Source of the DNA: JAGQKC01 sp965223675
GTDB lineage: Bacteria; Nitrospirota; Nitrospiria; Nitrospirales; UBA8639
Direction of reading: 5' to 3'
Assembly (NCBI GenBank): GCA_965223675.1
Contig: OZ245013.1
Coordinates: 3,286,001 to 3,350,000 of the forward strand
DNA: 64,000 bases
Below the pieces are notes generated by a model, which was not told the DNA's origin, did no database searches, and saw nothing but the letters and a program-made list of their open reading frames with translations. This document shows, piece by piece, positions 36,288 through 45,233 of the stretch. The position numbers and the translations under genes are program-made. Position 1 is the stretch's first letter, and every line of letters starts with the position of its first letter.

Positions 36288-37751
36288 GTGGGCTACTCCC
36301 AGAAAGCTCGAATAGGCCTTTTTATCGGCCCGATTGCCGCAATTGCGATCTATGTTTTACTGCCTGATTCACTAAGTACTTCTGCCCGTACTTTAGCGGC
36401 GATCTTGACCTGGGTTGTGACCTATTGGATTACGGAACCCATTCCTCTACCCGTGACAGCCTTACTCGGGTCAGGTTTTTGTGTTTTGATGGGACTAGGT
36501 TCCATGAAAACCGTCTTTTCGGCGTATGCACACCCGATAATTTTCCTCTTTATTGGAAGCTTTTTTCTAGCTGAAGCTCTCGTGGTCCATGGTCTTGATA
36601 AACGATTTGGACTTTGGCTTCTTTCACAAAAATGGGTTGGGGCTCACCCGGTTCGTGTCTTTGTCGTAATGGGTGGGACAGTTGCGATCCTGTCCATGTG
36701 GATTAGCAATACGGCGGCCACGGCATTAATGTTGCCGATAGCTCTAGGGGTGCTTGCAACAATACGGGGACCTGAAGGTGAGCCTGGAGGGTATGAAACG
36801 GGCTTTCTGCTATTTGTGGCTTATGGAGCAGGCGTGGGAGGGGTGGCTACGATTATTGGGACCCCTCCAAATTTAATTGGCGTAGGGCTATTGGCTGAAC
36901 AAGCCCACATATCCGTTCCGTTTCTTACGTGGATGATTATAGGACTCCCCCTGGCGATGCTCATGCTAGTTGTCACAAGTGTGGTCCTGCTCAAACTGCA
37001 TCCGCCGCCGACAGCGCTACCGAATTTTGTCGACACGCTGCGAACTCAACGTGCAAGTCTCGGAAAGTGGTCTATGGGTGAACGGCACGCCTGTATGGCC
37101 TTTAGTCTTGCCGTCTGTTTGTGGATCATTCCTGGTATCCTTTCCTCCTGGCTCGGGGCGGATCATACGATAGTGTCATGGTTGACAAATCACTTGCCCA
37201 AAGAGCTTGTTCCTATCATCGTCGCAGGGCTCTTATTTATTCTGCCGATTGACTTTTCGCGAGGGCTCTTTACCTTGACTTGGAAGCAAGCCGTGAATAT
37301 CAATTGGGGAACGATTCTACTATTTGGCGGCGGTATTGCATTCGGTCATTTGATGGTCGAGACCAAATTGGCGCATACGATAGGCGAAAGCCTGGTTGGA
37401 CTATTTGGTGTACAGTCCTTGTGGGGATTAACGGCGATGTCGATCTTGACCGCGATAGTGTTGACAGAACTTGCTTCAAATACCGCTGCGGCTAGCATGC
37501 TCATTCCAGTGGTGATCGCCATCGCTCATGCTGCTGGAATGTCTCCGATTCCACCAACGTTGGGAGCATGTATGGGGGCAAGCTTGGCTTTTGTTTTGCC
37601 TGTGTCCACTCCTCCTAATGCGATTGTCTACGGTACTGGACTCGTACCAGTGACAAAAATGGTGAAGGCAGGATTGATCCTGGATTTCCTGGGTGGGATC
37701 CTTATCTTTATCATGTTGAGAATATTCTGCCCAATGCTTGGATTGGTTTAG
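36288..37751 (+). CDS. DASS-family (SLC13-type) anion/dicarboxylate transporter
   Basis: 487 residues and about 11-12 membrane helices. The two family signatures are clear: WISNTAATALMLPIALG with IIGTPPNLIGVG in the first half, and ELASNTAAASMLIPVVIA with VSTPPNAIVYGTGLV in the second. These SNT and TPPN motifs bind sodium and substrate in divalent anion:Na+ symporters for dicarboxylates, sulfate or citrate. The substrate cannot be told from sequence. The GTG start follows AGGAGG by about 6 nt. Confidence 0.9.
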   Translation: MGYSQKARIGLFIGPIAAIAIYVLLPDSLSTSARTLAAILTWVVTYWITEPIPLPVTALLGSGFCVLMGLGSMKTVFSAYAHPIIFLFIGSFFLAEALVVHGLDKRFGLWLLSQKWVGAHPVRVFVVMGGTVAILSMWISNTAATALMLPIALGVLATIRGPEGEPGGYETGFLLFVAYGAGVGGVATIIGTPPNLIGVGLLAEQAHISVPFLTWMIIGLPLAMLMLVVTSVVLLKLHPPPTALPNFVDTLRTQRASLGKWSMGERHACMAFSLAVCLWIIPGILSSWLGADHTIVSWLTNHLPKELVPIIVAGLLFILPIDFSRGLFTLTWKQAVNINWGTILLFGGGIAFGHLMVETKLAHTIGESLVGLFGVQSLWGLTAMSILTAIVLTELASNTAAASMLIPVVIAIAHAAGMSPIPPTLGACMGASLAFVLPVSTPPNAIVYGTGLVPVTKMVKAGLILDFLGGILIFIMLRIFCPMLGLV

Positions 37752-37946
37752 CATGACTTTTAAAAAGTCCACTAGCCAGGCTCGTTGCTCGTGAAGCGTA
37801 TCTCGTGAAAAAAAGACAAAAAACTCTTCCCACGAAATTCGAAATGCGAACGAAGAGATACGTTTTTCCCCACGATTGACATTCAAAATTATCATACGTG
37901 ATAATCCCTTTCCTTTTTACATTCACTTTTCATTCTGTTTAATTTT

Positions 37947-38549
37947 ATGGCGATTCGTTCATCTCAAGTCCGCGTGGTGGTGTTAACCGAAGATTCGAAG
38001 ATTGCCACGCAACTTAAACTGGGGGGACATGAAGAAACAATTACCTTGGTGAAAGACTATCAAGCTCTTCAGAAGGCAATGTCCTCTGAATATTATAAAG
38101 GGGTTGTGGTTGAATGTAATGGATCTAAACATGAAAAATTAAAAGATGTTGGGGAAGCTGTAGACTTATCAAAGACGTTTATTCTGGCAGGGCCGTTACC
38201 CTCTCTCGACTCTCTTAGCCAGTTTGTTCAGTTGGTAGGAGCTGGGCAAGGAAAATCTACAAAGCCTGCAAAAACGAAATTGAGTCTCGTGGATTATGTC
38301 GAGGCTCAATTTGGAGAGTTTGTTCGTGCGATGAAGCTGGGGTCAGCTCAAGATCTCTATCCGACATTTATTCGAGCTGTCGAACGGCCACTCATTGAAT
38401 TAGCTCTTCAAGAAACGAATGGGAATCAAATGCAGGCCGCGAGGTTATTGGGAGTGAACCGGAATACATTACGCAAAAAAATCAGGGAGTTTAACGTTTC
38501 GGTTGATCGATGTAAGAGTGAACGAGCGAAAAAAAGTCCTCACATCTAA
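37947..38549 (+). CDS. Fis-type helix-turn-helix regulator with receiver-like N-terminus
   Basis: 200 residues. The C-terminal part ERPLIELALQETNGNQMQAA followed by RLLGVNRNTLRKKIREF is the Fis/NtrC DNA-binding helix-turn-helix. The N-terminal 100 residues (RVVVLTEDSKIATQLKLGGH, KGVVVECNGSKHEKL) have receiver-like spacing but lack a clear phosphoacceptor aspartate and the conserved lysine. There is no AAA+ domain between the two. It lies just before tRNA-Val and thrS. Its role is unknown. Confidence 0.75.
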   Translation: MAIRSSQVRVVVLTEDSKIATQLKLGGHEETITLVKDYQALQKAMSSEYYKGVVVECNGSKHEKLKDVGEAVDLSKTFILAGPLPSLDSLSQFVQLVGAGQGKSTKPAKTKLSLVDYVEAQFGEFVRAMKLGSAQDLYPTFIRAVERPLIELALQETNGNQMQAARLLGVNRNTLRKKIREFNVSVDRCKSERAKKSPHI

Positions 38550-38655
38550 GTCACACAAAAGCCGCCTTGTCTATGCCTGATCGTTAGCGTCTCGAGCATC
38601 GTCGCGACTTCTTGACAACCTCAGAATGGTCGACTAGCATGAGTCAAGGACACAT

Positions 38656-38730
38656 AGGCGCGTAGCTCAGGGGGAGAGCGCTACCTTGACACGGTAGAGG
38701 TCGGCGGTTCAATACCGCCCGCGCCTACCA
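38656..38730 (+). tRNA. tRNA-Val (anticodon GAC)
   Basis: A full cloverleaf can be drawn in 75 nt. The acceptor stem AGGCGCG pairs with CGCGCCT, there is a GCTC/GAGC D stem, and the anticodon stem CTACC/GGTAG closes loop TTGACAC with anticodon GAC. The T arm holds GGTTCAATACC. A CCA end is encoded. A terminator follows. Confidence 0.95.
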
Positions 38731-38741
38731 CTTCTCATTCG

Positions 38742-38775
38742 AGACACCGTAGTCCAGAGCTGTGGTGTCTTTTTT
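38742..38775 (+). terminator. Rho-independent terminator after tRNA-Val
   Basis: AGACACC (38742-38748) pairs with GGTGTCT (38764-38770), with a 15-nt loop, followed by a run of T. It ends the tRNA transcript before thrS. Confidence 0.75.
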
Positions 38776-38835
38776 CATTTATCAGGAAATTATCCGTATT
38801 CATAAAATTCCCCACAATGGGGGCATTCAACTCAT

Positions 38836-40791
38836 ATGGCATTGGATAAATCTTCAATACAATTATCGTTTCCTGACGGTTCTTGCCAAGAATTTCCAAA
38901 GGGAATTACCGCTGTTGAGGCTCTTAAGAAATTGCCTGGCGGATTACCTGAAGGAACCTTCGCTGTGAAGGTTGATGGCACCCCAAAAGATCTAACAGCC
39001 AAGCTCTATCACGATAGTGGCTTAGAGCCACTGACATTTTCTTCTGATGAAGGTAAAGAAGTCTATCGCCATAGTAGTACTCATATCATGGCCCAAGCGG
39101 TCAAAGAGTGTTTTCCTTCGGCTCAGATGACGATTGGACCGGCTATTGAGCAGGGGTTTTTTTACGACTTTGCCTTTGAACGGGCGTTCACACCGGAAGA
39201 TTTAGAGATGATCGAATCTCGAGCTGCTGAAATTATTAATCGTGATTTGGAAATTACAAGACGAGAATTTACCAAACAGGAGGCGATTGATTTTTTCAAA
39301 GCGCGTGGAGAAGAGTACAAAGTTGAAATCATCCAAGGATTTCCAGACGATGAGCCAATTACGGCCTATACACAAGGAGATTTTGTCGATTTGTGTCGGG
39401 GTCCGCACATTCCTTCAACTGGACATGTCAAAGCCTTTAAATTATTAAACAGTGCGGGAGCCTATTGGCGTGGGGATGAACGGAATCCCATGTTACAGCG
39501 CATTTACGGCACATCCTTTCCTTCACAGGAAGCTCTCGATAAACATTTAGCGAACCTGGAAGAAATTAAAAAGCGCGACCATCGCAAATTAGGCAAAGAG
39601 TTAGATCTTTTTAGTATCCAAGACGAAACGGGCCCCGGCCTAATTTTATGGCATCCCAAAGGATCATTAGTCCGTTTACTGATTGAGAATTTTTGGAGAG
39701 AGCAACATATTAAAAACGGATATGAACTTGTTTATTCGCCTCACGTCGCTCGTCTTGATTTATGGAAAACCAGCGGACATGTCGACTACTACCGTGAGAA
39801 TATGTACGCGCCAATGACTGTTGAGTCCAGTGAGTATCAACTCAAACCCATGAATTGTCCATTCCATATCATGGTCTACAAATCACATCTCCGAAGCTAT
39901 CGTGACCTACCGCTTCGCTATGGGGAGTTGGGCACCGTGTATCGTTATGAGCGTTCTGGGGTTCTCCATGGGTTGATGCGAGTTCGTGGTTTTACACAAG
40001 ATGATGCCCATTTATTTTGTCGTCCAGATCAATTGGCTGGAGAAGTCAGTAGGGTATTGGACTTTACGATCTTTGTGCTACAAACCTTTGGTTTTACTGA
40101 ATGTGAAATGTTCCTTTCTACACGTCCGGAAAAGGCTGTTGGTTCTGCAGAACAGTGGGAACAAGCTACGCAAGCCTTAGAAGAGGCACTGAAAAAAGGA
40201 CAATTCGATTATAAGATTGATCCAGGGGAAGGAGTCTTTTACGGCCCGAAAATTGATGTCAAAATCAAAGATGCCCTGGGACGATCATGGCAATGCTCAA
40301 CCGTTCAGGTAGATTTTAATAATCCCATTCGGTTTGAGCTCTCATTTATTGGAGAAGATGGAAAAGCCCATCAACCAATCATGATTCATCGAGCACTGAT
40401 GGGTTCGATAGAACGCTTTTTTGGTATTTTACTCGAGCATTATGGCGGAGCTTTTCCAACGTGGTTGGCTCCTGTCCAAGCTAAAGTGCTGCCAATATCC
40501 GATAAACAACAAGAATATGGGGATTCGGTCGTCGATAAATTGCTTCAAGCAGGCTGTCGAGCCGAATCAGACTTGCGGAATGAGAAAATAGGACTTAAAA
40601 TCCGAGAAGCTGAGAAAGCTAAGGTTCCGTACATGCTTGTTGTGGGCGACCGTGAAAGCCAAGGTGGAACCGTGTCCGTAAGACAACGCAATGGCAAAAA
40701 TTTAGGAACAATGTCGGTGGAGGAGGTTCTTACGATCATTCAAAGCGAAATCCCTTCTATACTGTCTTGTGATTCCTCTCGTACAGTATGA
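38836..40791 (+). CDS. thrS: Threonyl-tRNA synthetase
   Basis: 651 residues with the full bacterial layout. The TGS domain begins at IQLSFPDGSCQEF. The editing domain has HSSTHIMAQAVKECFP at 79-94 and GDFVDLCRGPHIPSTGHVKA. The class II core has motif 2 around LGTVYRYERSGVLHGLMRVR and zinc/motif residues in LKPMNCPFHIMVY and PIMIHRALMGSIERFFGILL. The anticodon-binding domain closes the protein. The stop overlaps infC by 4 bp (ATGA), joining it to the infC-rpmI-rplT run. Confidence 0.97.
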   Translation: MALDKSSIQLSFPDGSCQEFPKGITAVEALKKLPGGLPEGTFAVKVDGTPKDLTAKLYHDSGLEPLTFSSDEGKEVYRHSSTHIMAQAVKECFPSAQMTIGPAIEQGFFYDFAFERAFTPEDLEMIESRAAEIINRDLEITRREFTKQEAIDFFKARGEEYKVEIIQGFPDDEPITAYTQGDFVDLCRGPHIPSTGHVKAFKLLNSAGAYWRGDERNPMLQRIYGTSFPSQEALDKHLANLEEIKKRDHRKLGKELDLFSIQDETGPGLILWHPKGSLVRLLIENFWREQHIKNGYELVYSPHVARLDLWKTSGHVDYYRENMYAPMTVESSEYQLKPMNCPFHIMVYKSHLRSYRDLPLRYGELGTVYRYERSGVLHGLMRVRGFTQDDAHLFCRPDQLAGEVSRVLDFTIFVLQTFGFTECEMFLSTRPEKAVGSAEQWEQATQALEEALKKGQFDYKIDPGEGVFYGPKIDVKIKDALGRSWQCSTVQVDFNNPIRFELSFIGEDGKAHQPIMIHRALMGSIERFFGILLEHYGGAFPTWLAPVQAKVLPISDKQQEYGDSVVDKLLQAGCRAESDLRNEKIGLKIREAEKAKVPYMLVVGDRESQGGTVSVRQRNGKNLGTMSVEEVLTIIQSEIPSILSCDSSRTV

Positions 40792-41306
40792 GTCGACCGC
40801 CAGTCGTCAAACAACGTATTAATCACCTTATCCGTGTCCCAGAAGTTCGAGTCATTGGAGCTGAAGGGGAACAGCTGGGGGTAATGAAGACGCCGGATGC
40901 TGTCAAGCAGGCGAAAGAATCCGGCTATGATCTGGTGGAAGTGGCTCCGACGGCAGATCCTCCTGTCTGCCGCATCATGGATTTTGGCAAATTCAAATAT
41001 GAACAAAGTAAAAAACAACATCGAACGAGGCAGCATCAAAAGTCGACTCAGGTTAAAGAAATCAAGCTGCGACCTCGCACGGATAAACATGACCTTGAAA
41101 CCAAAGTCCGCCAAATTCGAGGGTTTCTGGAAGAGGGGAATAAGACTAAAGTTACAGTCATGTTCCGTGGACGCGAAATGGCCAACAAAGAACTTGGCTT
41201 TACGGCAATTCAGAAGGTGATCGAAGAACTCAATGAAGTCGGGATCATCGAAAGTGCCCCACGGTTAGAAGGACGTAATTTATTTATGATCGTGTCCCCA
41301 AAGTAA
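40788..41306 (+). CDS. infC: Translation initiation factor IF-3
   Basis: 172 residues. The N-terminal domain has INHLIRVPEVRVIGAEGEQL and DLVEVAPTADPPVCRIMDFG; a basic linker leads to the C-terminal domain KEIKLRPRTDKHDLETK, with KVTVMFRGREMANKELG. IF-3 keeps 30S subunits free and checks the start codon. Unlike many infC genes it starts with ATG, not AUU, and this ATG overlaps the thrS stop, so control by translational coupling to thrS is likely. Confidence 0.96.
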   Translation: MSRPPVVKQRINHLIRVPEVRVIGAEGEQLGVMKTPDAVKQAKESGYDLVEVAPTADPPVCRIMDFGKFKYEQSKKQHRTRQHQKSTQVKEIKLRPRTDKHDLETKVRQIRGFLEEGNKTKVTVMFRGREMANKELGFTAIQKVIEELNEVGIIESAPRLEGRNLFMIVSPK

Positions 41307-41351
41307 GGAATCGTTTGTGGCTTGGACACGTAATGGGTTTCGGAGGAAAGA

Positions 41352-41555
41352 ATGGCCCGGCAAAAGTTAAAAAATCATTCTGGTGCGAGTAAGCGGTTTA
41401 AACGAACCGGGAGCGGAAAGTGGATGCGCCGACGAGCTAAGATGCGGCATATTCTGACGACAAAACTTCCACGTCAAAAACGCCGTCTCACTGGAGCTGC
41501 GGTAGTCCGGGATGTTGATGCCACCGCACTCAATCGCTTGCTCCCTTACAAATAG
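41352..41555 (+). CDS. rpmI: 50S ribosomal protein bL35
   Basis: 67-residue very basic protein with the bL35 pattern: ARQKLKNHSGASKRFKRTGS then GKWMRRRAKMRHILTTKLP. A GGAGG lies just before the ATG. It lies between infC and rplT, the standard order. Confidence 0.95.
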   Translation: MARQKLKNHSGASKRFKRTGSGKWMRRRAKMRHILTTKLPRQKRRLTGAAVVRDVDATALNRLLPYK

Positions 41556-41593
41556 CTTTTAGGTGCTTTGAAAATAATGAAGGAGAATCAGTC

Positions 41594-41962
41594 ATGCCAC
41601 GGGTAAAAGGTGGTCCACAAACACGACGGCGAAGAAAAAAGCGGCTCAAACTGGCCAAAGGTCAATATGGTGGCAAGAGTCGCCTCTTTCGAACTGCAAC
41701 AGAATCCGTTGATAAAGGTGAAGTCTATGCGTATATCGGGAGGCGACAACGAAAACGGAATTTCCGTCGACTCTGGATTGCTCGAATTAATGCAGCCATT
41801 CGTGCCCATGAGTGGACGTATAGTAAATTCATGGACGCGCTGAAAAAAGCAGAAATCATGTTAGATAGAAAAATGCTTTCTGAAATGGCGATTCGCGACC
41901 CTGAGGGATTTACCAATCTTGTGAACACCGTAAAAGGGCAAACGACAGGAACGGTAGCTTAA
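41594..41962 (+). CDS. rplT: 50S ribosomal protein bL20
   Basis: 122 residues. The family start RVKGGPQTRRRRKKRLKLAK, then GKSRLFRTATESVDKGEVYA, YIGRRQRKRNFRRLWIARIN and AAIRAHEWTYSKFMDALKKA identify bL20. AAGGAG lies just upstream. In most bacteria pheST follows directly; here the next gene is pheT on the opposite strand, overlapping by 4 bp at the 3' ends. Confidence 0.96.
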   Translation: MPRVKGGPQTRRRRKKRLKLAKGQYGGKSRLFRTATESVDKGEVYAYIGRRQRKRNFRRLWIARINAAIRAHEWTYSKFMDALKKAEIMLDRKMLSEMAIRDPEGFTNLVNTVKGQTTGTVA

Positions 41963-43659
41963 TCAGGAAAATTACTCGATTGAATTTGAAATTCGAAGGC
42001 TGTGATTGGCATATGAATCTGCCAGGCTTCAAGCACTTCTGGGTGAAGTTCTCCAATAAAACCTATCGCCTGTTCACCACAAAAAATCTTGCCGACGCGT
42101 CCATCTAAGAACGAATGATGGGTACTCGGTTCTAGACGATAATCCCGAACAAGATAGTACATCAAGAGATCCAAATACGAGTGGATTTCTGAAAAGCTGG
42201 CTCCTGGCTGAGCGATGATGGCTGAGAGCATCGAAATCGTTCTTGACCCTAGCTCCACTCCCATATCCGGAGTGGCGACTTCTCCAATTTCAAATAACTG
42301 ATGTGGATAAAAGGATCGAGGCGAAGCTGCCTCAACTCGGAGAAGGAATGGAATAATCGATGAGCGAAGACACGAATAGCTTTCTGACATCGCGTTCTCA
42401 ATCTCTACAACATGCCCATGTTCAGTTCCGGTTAATCGCATGCGGTCAACGAGTTCGGTCCGCGATGCCAAAATATTCGAAAACATTTCTTGAAATCCGA
42501 ATCCAATCATTAAATCGCGAATTTGATCAGACAGATATTCAAGAGATGAGAGCGTACCGACGGTAAATTGTGCAGGCATGATGGGTGTGAACGAGTCATA
42601 CCCTCGACTAATCGCCACATCTTCCGCCACATCCATCACGTGCATGAGATCATGCCGATACGCCGGCATTTTGATAGAGAGCGAATTGCCGGTAGCTTTT
42701 ACCTGATACCCATACACGGTGAGCGCTTCTTCGATTAGTTCAGATCCCAAAGGTGTTCCAAGAGCATGTTCCACTGCGTTGAGGGAGATTCGTTGGGATT
42801 TGGACATGTCGATCGGTGTCTTCACGGTTTTACCAAACCTCGTAGCGTAGGGATATGCGATATCAACTGGGTCAATCTCTGCTCCTCTATCTGAAAGATT
42901 GACTGCAAAGATATTCAAGGTCAAGAGGACCATCGCCAAATCCGTTCCTGTGACTTCGACTAAGAGTTCTTTGTCACCAATCTGAACTTCGCCAACTTCT
43001 CGGCTATTGATAATAGGAGGGAAGGAGAGAACTTGGCCTTCCTTGTCCCATAAAAGTGGCACGTGTTGAGCATTCGACAATTCTGCCCCATATTCCAATC
43101 CTTTGGGATGAACGGTCAAAATCTCTTTTGGCGTCATTTTTTCAGTGAACCCCAGTGGCGTGAAGCGAGTTTCTTCCGTATTCGCAAGACCATAAGTAAT
43201 TGGAAAGGAAATTTCTGACAAACGGTAAATGCCAATGGAAACAGTTTGTCGTTTTCTTCCAAAGATATCCGCTAGTTTTTCTTGGGTTTGTATGAGTTGG
43301 ACCAACCCGTCTTCAGTCACGTTATAGCCCGTCGCCGCGCATGCGGCGACAAAGGGTCTCACATTTTCTATACCCGGAAGCACCATAAGACGACGTGTAG
43401 CTCGGCCTTTACTTGACAAAAATGGATAGTCGAAGGGTTTGGCGTCGAGCTTGATCCGAATTTGTCGAGCTATTCCTTCGACACACCAAAGATCAGGTCG
43501 GTTACTATCTTGAAGCTCTATGCGTAATTCACCATTCGCTTGGTTATGATCTTTGAGTTCCCCTTTGACAAGCGAGAGCCAGGTTTCAATCTGACTAATT
43601 TCGGCTTTCTGGCCAATTAGTTGTTCTAAGTCATTATGAAAAATTGAGATTGTCGGCAT
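41959..43659 (-). CDS. pheT: Phenylalanyl-tRNA synthetase beta subunit, archaeal/eukaryotic type
   Basis: 566 residues, far shorter than the roughly 800-residue bacterial PheT. It starts directly with PTISIFHNDLEQLIGQK and the B1-like ELQDSNRPDLWCVEGIAR, lacks the N-terminal EMAP/OB tRNA-binding domain, and has no C-terminal ferredoxin-like anticodon domain. The editing-type B3/B4 region around YPYATRF and the catalytic-like C-terminal core follow. This is the architecture of archaeal and cytosolic eukaryotic PheRS beta. It is the last gene of rsmB-rpe-pheS-pheT and lies 8 bp after pheS. Confidence 0.93.
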   Translation of the reverse strand: MPTISIFHNDLEQLIGQKAEISQIETWLSLVKGELKDHNQANGELRIELQDSNRPDLWCVEGIARQIRIKLDAKPFDYPFLSSKGRATRRLMVLPGIENVRPFVAACAATGYNVTEDGLVQLIQTQEKLADIFGRKRQTVSIGIYRLSEISFPITYGLANTEETRFTPLGFTEKMTPKEILTVHPKGLEYGAELSNAQHVPLLWDKEGQVLSFPPIINSREVGEVQIGDKELLVEVTGTDLAMVLLTLNIFAVNLSDRGAEIDPVDIAYPYATRFGKTVKTPIDMSKSQRISLNAVEHALGTPLGSELIEEALTVYGYQVKATGNSLSIKMPAYRHDLMHVMDVAEDVAISRGYDSFTPIMPAQFTVGTLSSLEYLSDQIRDLMIGFGFQEMFSNILASRTELVDRMRLTGTEHGHVVEIENAMSESYSCLRSSIIPFLLRVEAASPRSFYPHQLFEIGEVATPDMGVELGSRTISMLSAIIAQPGASFSEIHSYLDLLMYYLVRDYRLEPSTHHSFLDGRVGKIFCGEQAIGFIGELHPEVLEAWQIHMPITAFEFQIQSSNFPD

Positions 43660-43667
43660 GGTGCGTT

Positions 43668-45224
43668 TTAAAATTTTCGTCGCATATTGCGAACGGCTTC
43701 GAGGTCAGAGGTAAATAAGTCTCGAATATCATGAATGCCAAGTGCAACCATGGCCATGCGATCTAAGCCTAGTCCCCATGCAATAACAGGAACGTTCACG
43801 CCCAAAGGAATCGTAACCTCCGGACGAAATAGGCCTGCTCCACCGAGTTCCATCCAACCAAGTTGGGGATGTCGAACATGCAGTTCCACAGAAGGCTCGG
43901 TAAATGGAAAGTAGGCAGGCAAGAACCGAATCTCTTTGGCTTGAGCCATTTCTGAAGCAAAAAGATTGAGTAGCCCAAGCAATGTCCGAAAATTAATTTC
44001 CTGTCCTAACACAATACCTTCGACTTGAAAGAAATCTGTTGCGTGGGTGGCGTCAACTTGGTCATATCGAAAGCATCGTGCGATCGAAAAGTATTTTCCT
44101 GGCACATTCGGAGTATTCGCTAAGGTCCTCGCTGAAACAGCGGTTCCTTGGCTCCGCAGAATCAGCCGCCTTGCTCGATTTCGGTCATAAGGATATTGCC
44201 AACCTTTAGACCCTGTAGATCCACCGTTCTCATGGGCATCCGCCACCTGAGAAAGATGAGGTTCTGAAATTGATTTAGCATGAGTAGGATTTTTGACAAA
44301 GTACACATCGTGTATCGCTCTGGCTGGATGAAACTGTGGCATATAAAGCGCGTCCATGTCCCAGAACTCCGTCTCGACGAGTTCACCGCGCATTTCCTGA
44401 AACCCCATACTCACGAGTTTATGCTTAACCGTATCTAGAAATTCGCGGTAGGGGTGTCGGCGACCCACGGCAAGGCGAGGCGGCCGAAGGCTGATGGAAT
44501 ATTTTCTGAATGAATAGTTGCGCCAAGACCCATCTTTGAGCATATCCGGTGTCAATTGCGAAACTTCTTCAGAGGACTGTGAAGAAGTCAGTTGACTAAT
44601 AGCCTGTCCCTCAACGGTCAAGGCATAGGTTCGTAGAATATCATCCTCAATACGAAATGGTTCATGCGCACTTCCGCGTTTAATGGCGTATTGTCGAATG
44701 AGCACCTGATCCCTATCAGAAAACGTTGCGAGCGGATGAGAATTTTCAGACAGTTTCTCAAGTAGTTTACGTAGCGTTTCAGCCGTTACACTTATTGTCT
44801 CTGTCTTCTCAAGAGAACCTCCTGTTGCGAGGCGAATTGCGTGATCTTTCTTCAGCAGCCCGATAGCACGGCTCAGCTCAGTTGGTTGAAATTTACCTTG
44901 AGCTTGCAAGTCTTTCACGGTGACAGCTTCACCACGCTCGTTCGCCTCTTGGATTGATTGAAGGATCCATTCTGGAGGAGATGCTGAGCTGCGGTATTCT
45001 TTGCCAGTTTCACTGAGCGAAACAATTGAAGTAATTTGTTCGGAAGCTAATGCCAGGAGTTTTTTCGTGAGTAGCCATCCTACGGCCATGCTCACTTGCG
45101 AAGGTTCAAGTTGAGTGGCGTGTGCAAGTTCGGCATCCGAGAGCGGACCATTGGCCTCTTTGAGAATTGTTAGGACTTTAGTCTCAAGTGGATGAAGACT
45201 ATCGAGGAGAGCTGTCGTATCCAT
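43668..45224 (-). CDS. pheS: Phenylalanyl-tRNA synthetase alpha subunit, archaeal/eukaryotic type
   Basis: 518 residues, against about 340 in bacterial PheS. The first 200 residues are winged-helix-like repeats, such as TKVLTILKEANGPLSDAELA and SRAIGLLKKDHAIRLATGGS, as in archaeal/eukaryotic alpha subunits. The class II core shows PQFHPARAIHDVYFV, RYDQVDATHATDFFQVEGIV (the archaeal-type DATH motif), and GLFRPEVTIPLGVNVPVIAW then GLGLDRMAMV. It charges tRNA-Phe with PheT. It lies 9 bp downstream of rpe. Confidence 0.93.
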   Translation of the reverse strand: MDTTALLDSLHPLETKVLTILKEANGPLSDAELAHATQLEPSQVSMAVGWLLTKKLLALASEQITSIVSLSETGKEYRSSASPPEWILQSIQEANERGEAVTVKDLQAQGKFQPTELSRAIGLLKKDHAIRLATGGSLEKTETISVTAETLRKLLEKLSENSHPLATFSDRDQVLIRQYAIKRGSAHEPFRIEDDILRTYALTVEGQAISQLTSSQSSEEVSQLTPDMLKDGSWRNYSFRKYSISLRPPRLAVGRRHPYREFLDTVKHKLVSMGFQEMRGELVETEFWDMDALYMPQFHPARAIHDVYFVKNPTHAKSISEPHLSQVADAHENGGSTGSKGWQYPYDRNRARRLILRSQGTAVSARTLANTPNVPGKYFSIARCFRYDQVDATHATDFFQVEGIVLGQEINFRTLLGLLNLFASEMAQAKEIRFLPAYFPFTEPSVELHVRHPQLGWMELGGAGLFRPEVTIPLGVNVPVIAWGLGLDRMAMVALGIHDIRDLFTSDLEAVRNMRRKF

Positions 45225-45233
45225 GAATAGGGT

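Noticed and set aside
37797..37876. Inverted pair CGTATCTC / GAGATACG followed by T residues after the DASS transporter
   Set aside because: The loop is about 60 nt and an alternative short stem competes, so it is not a convincing terminator.
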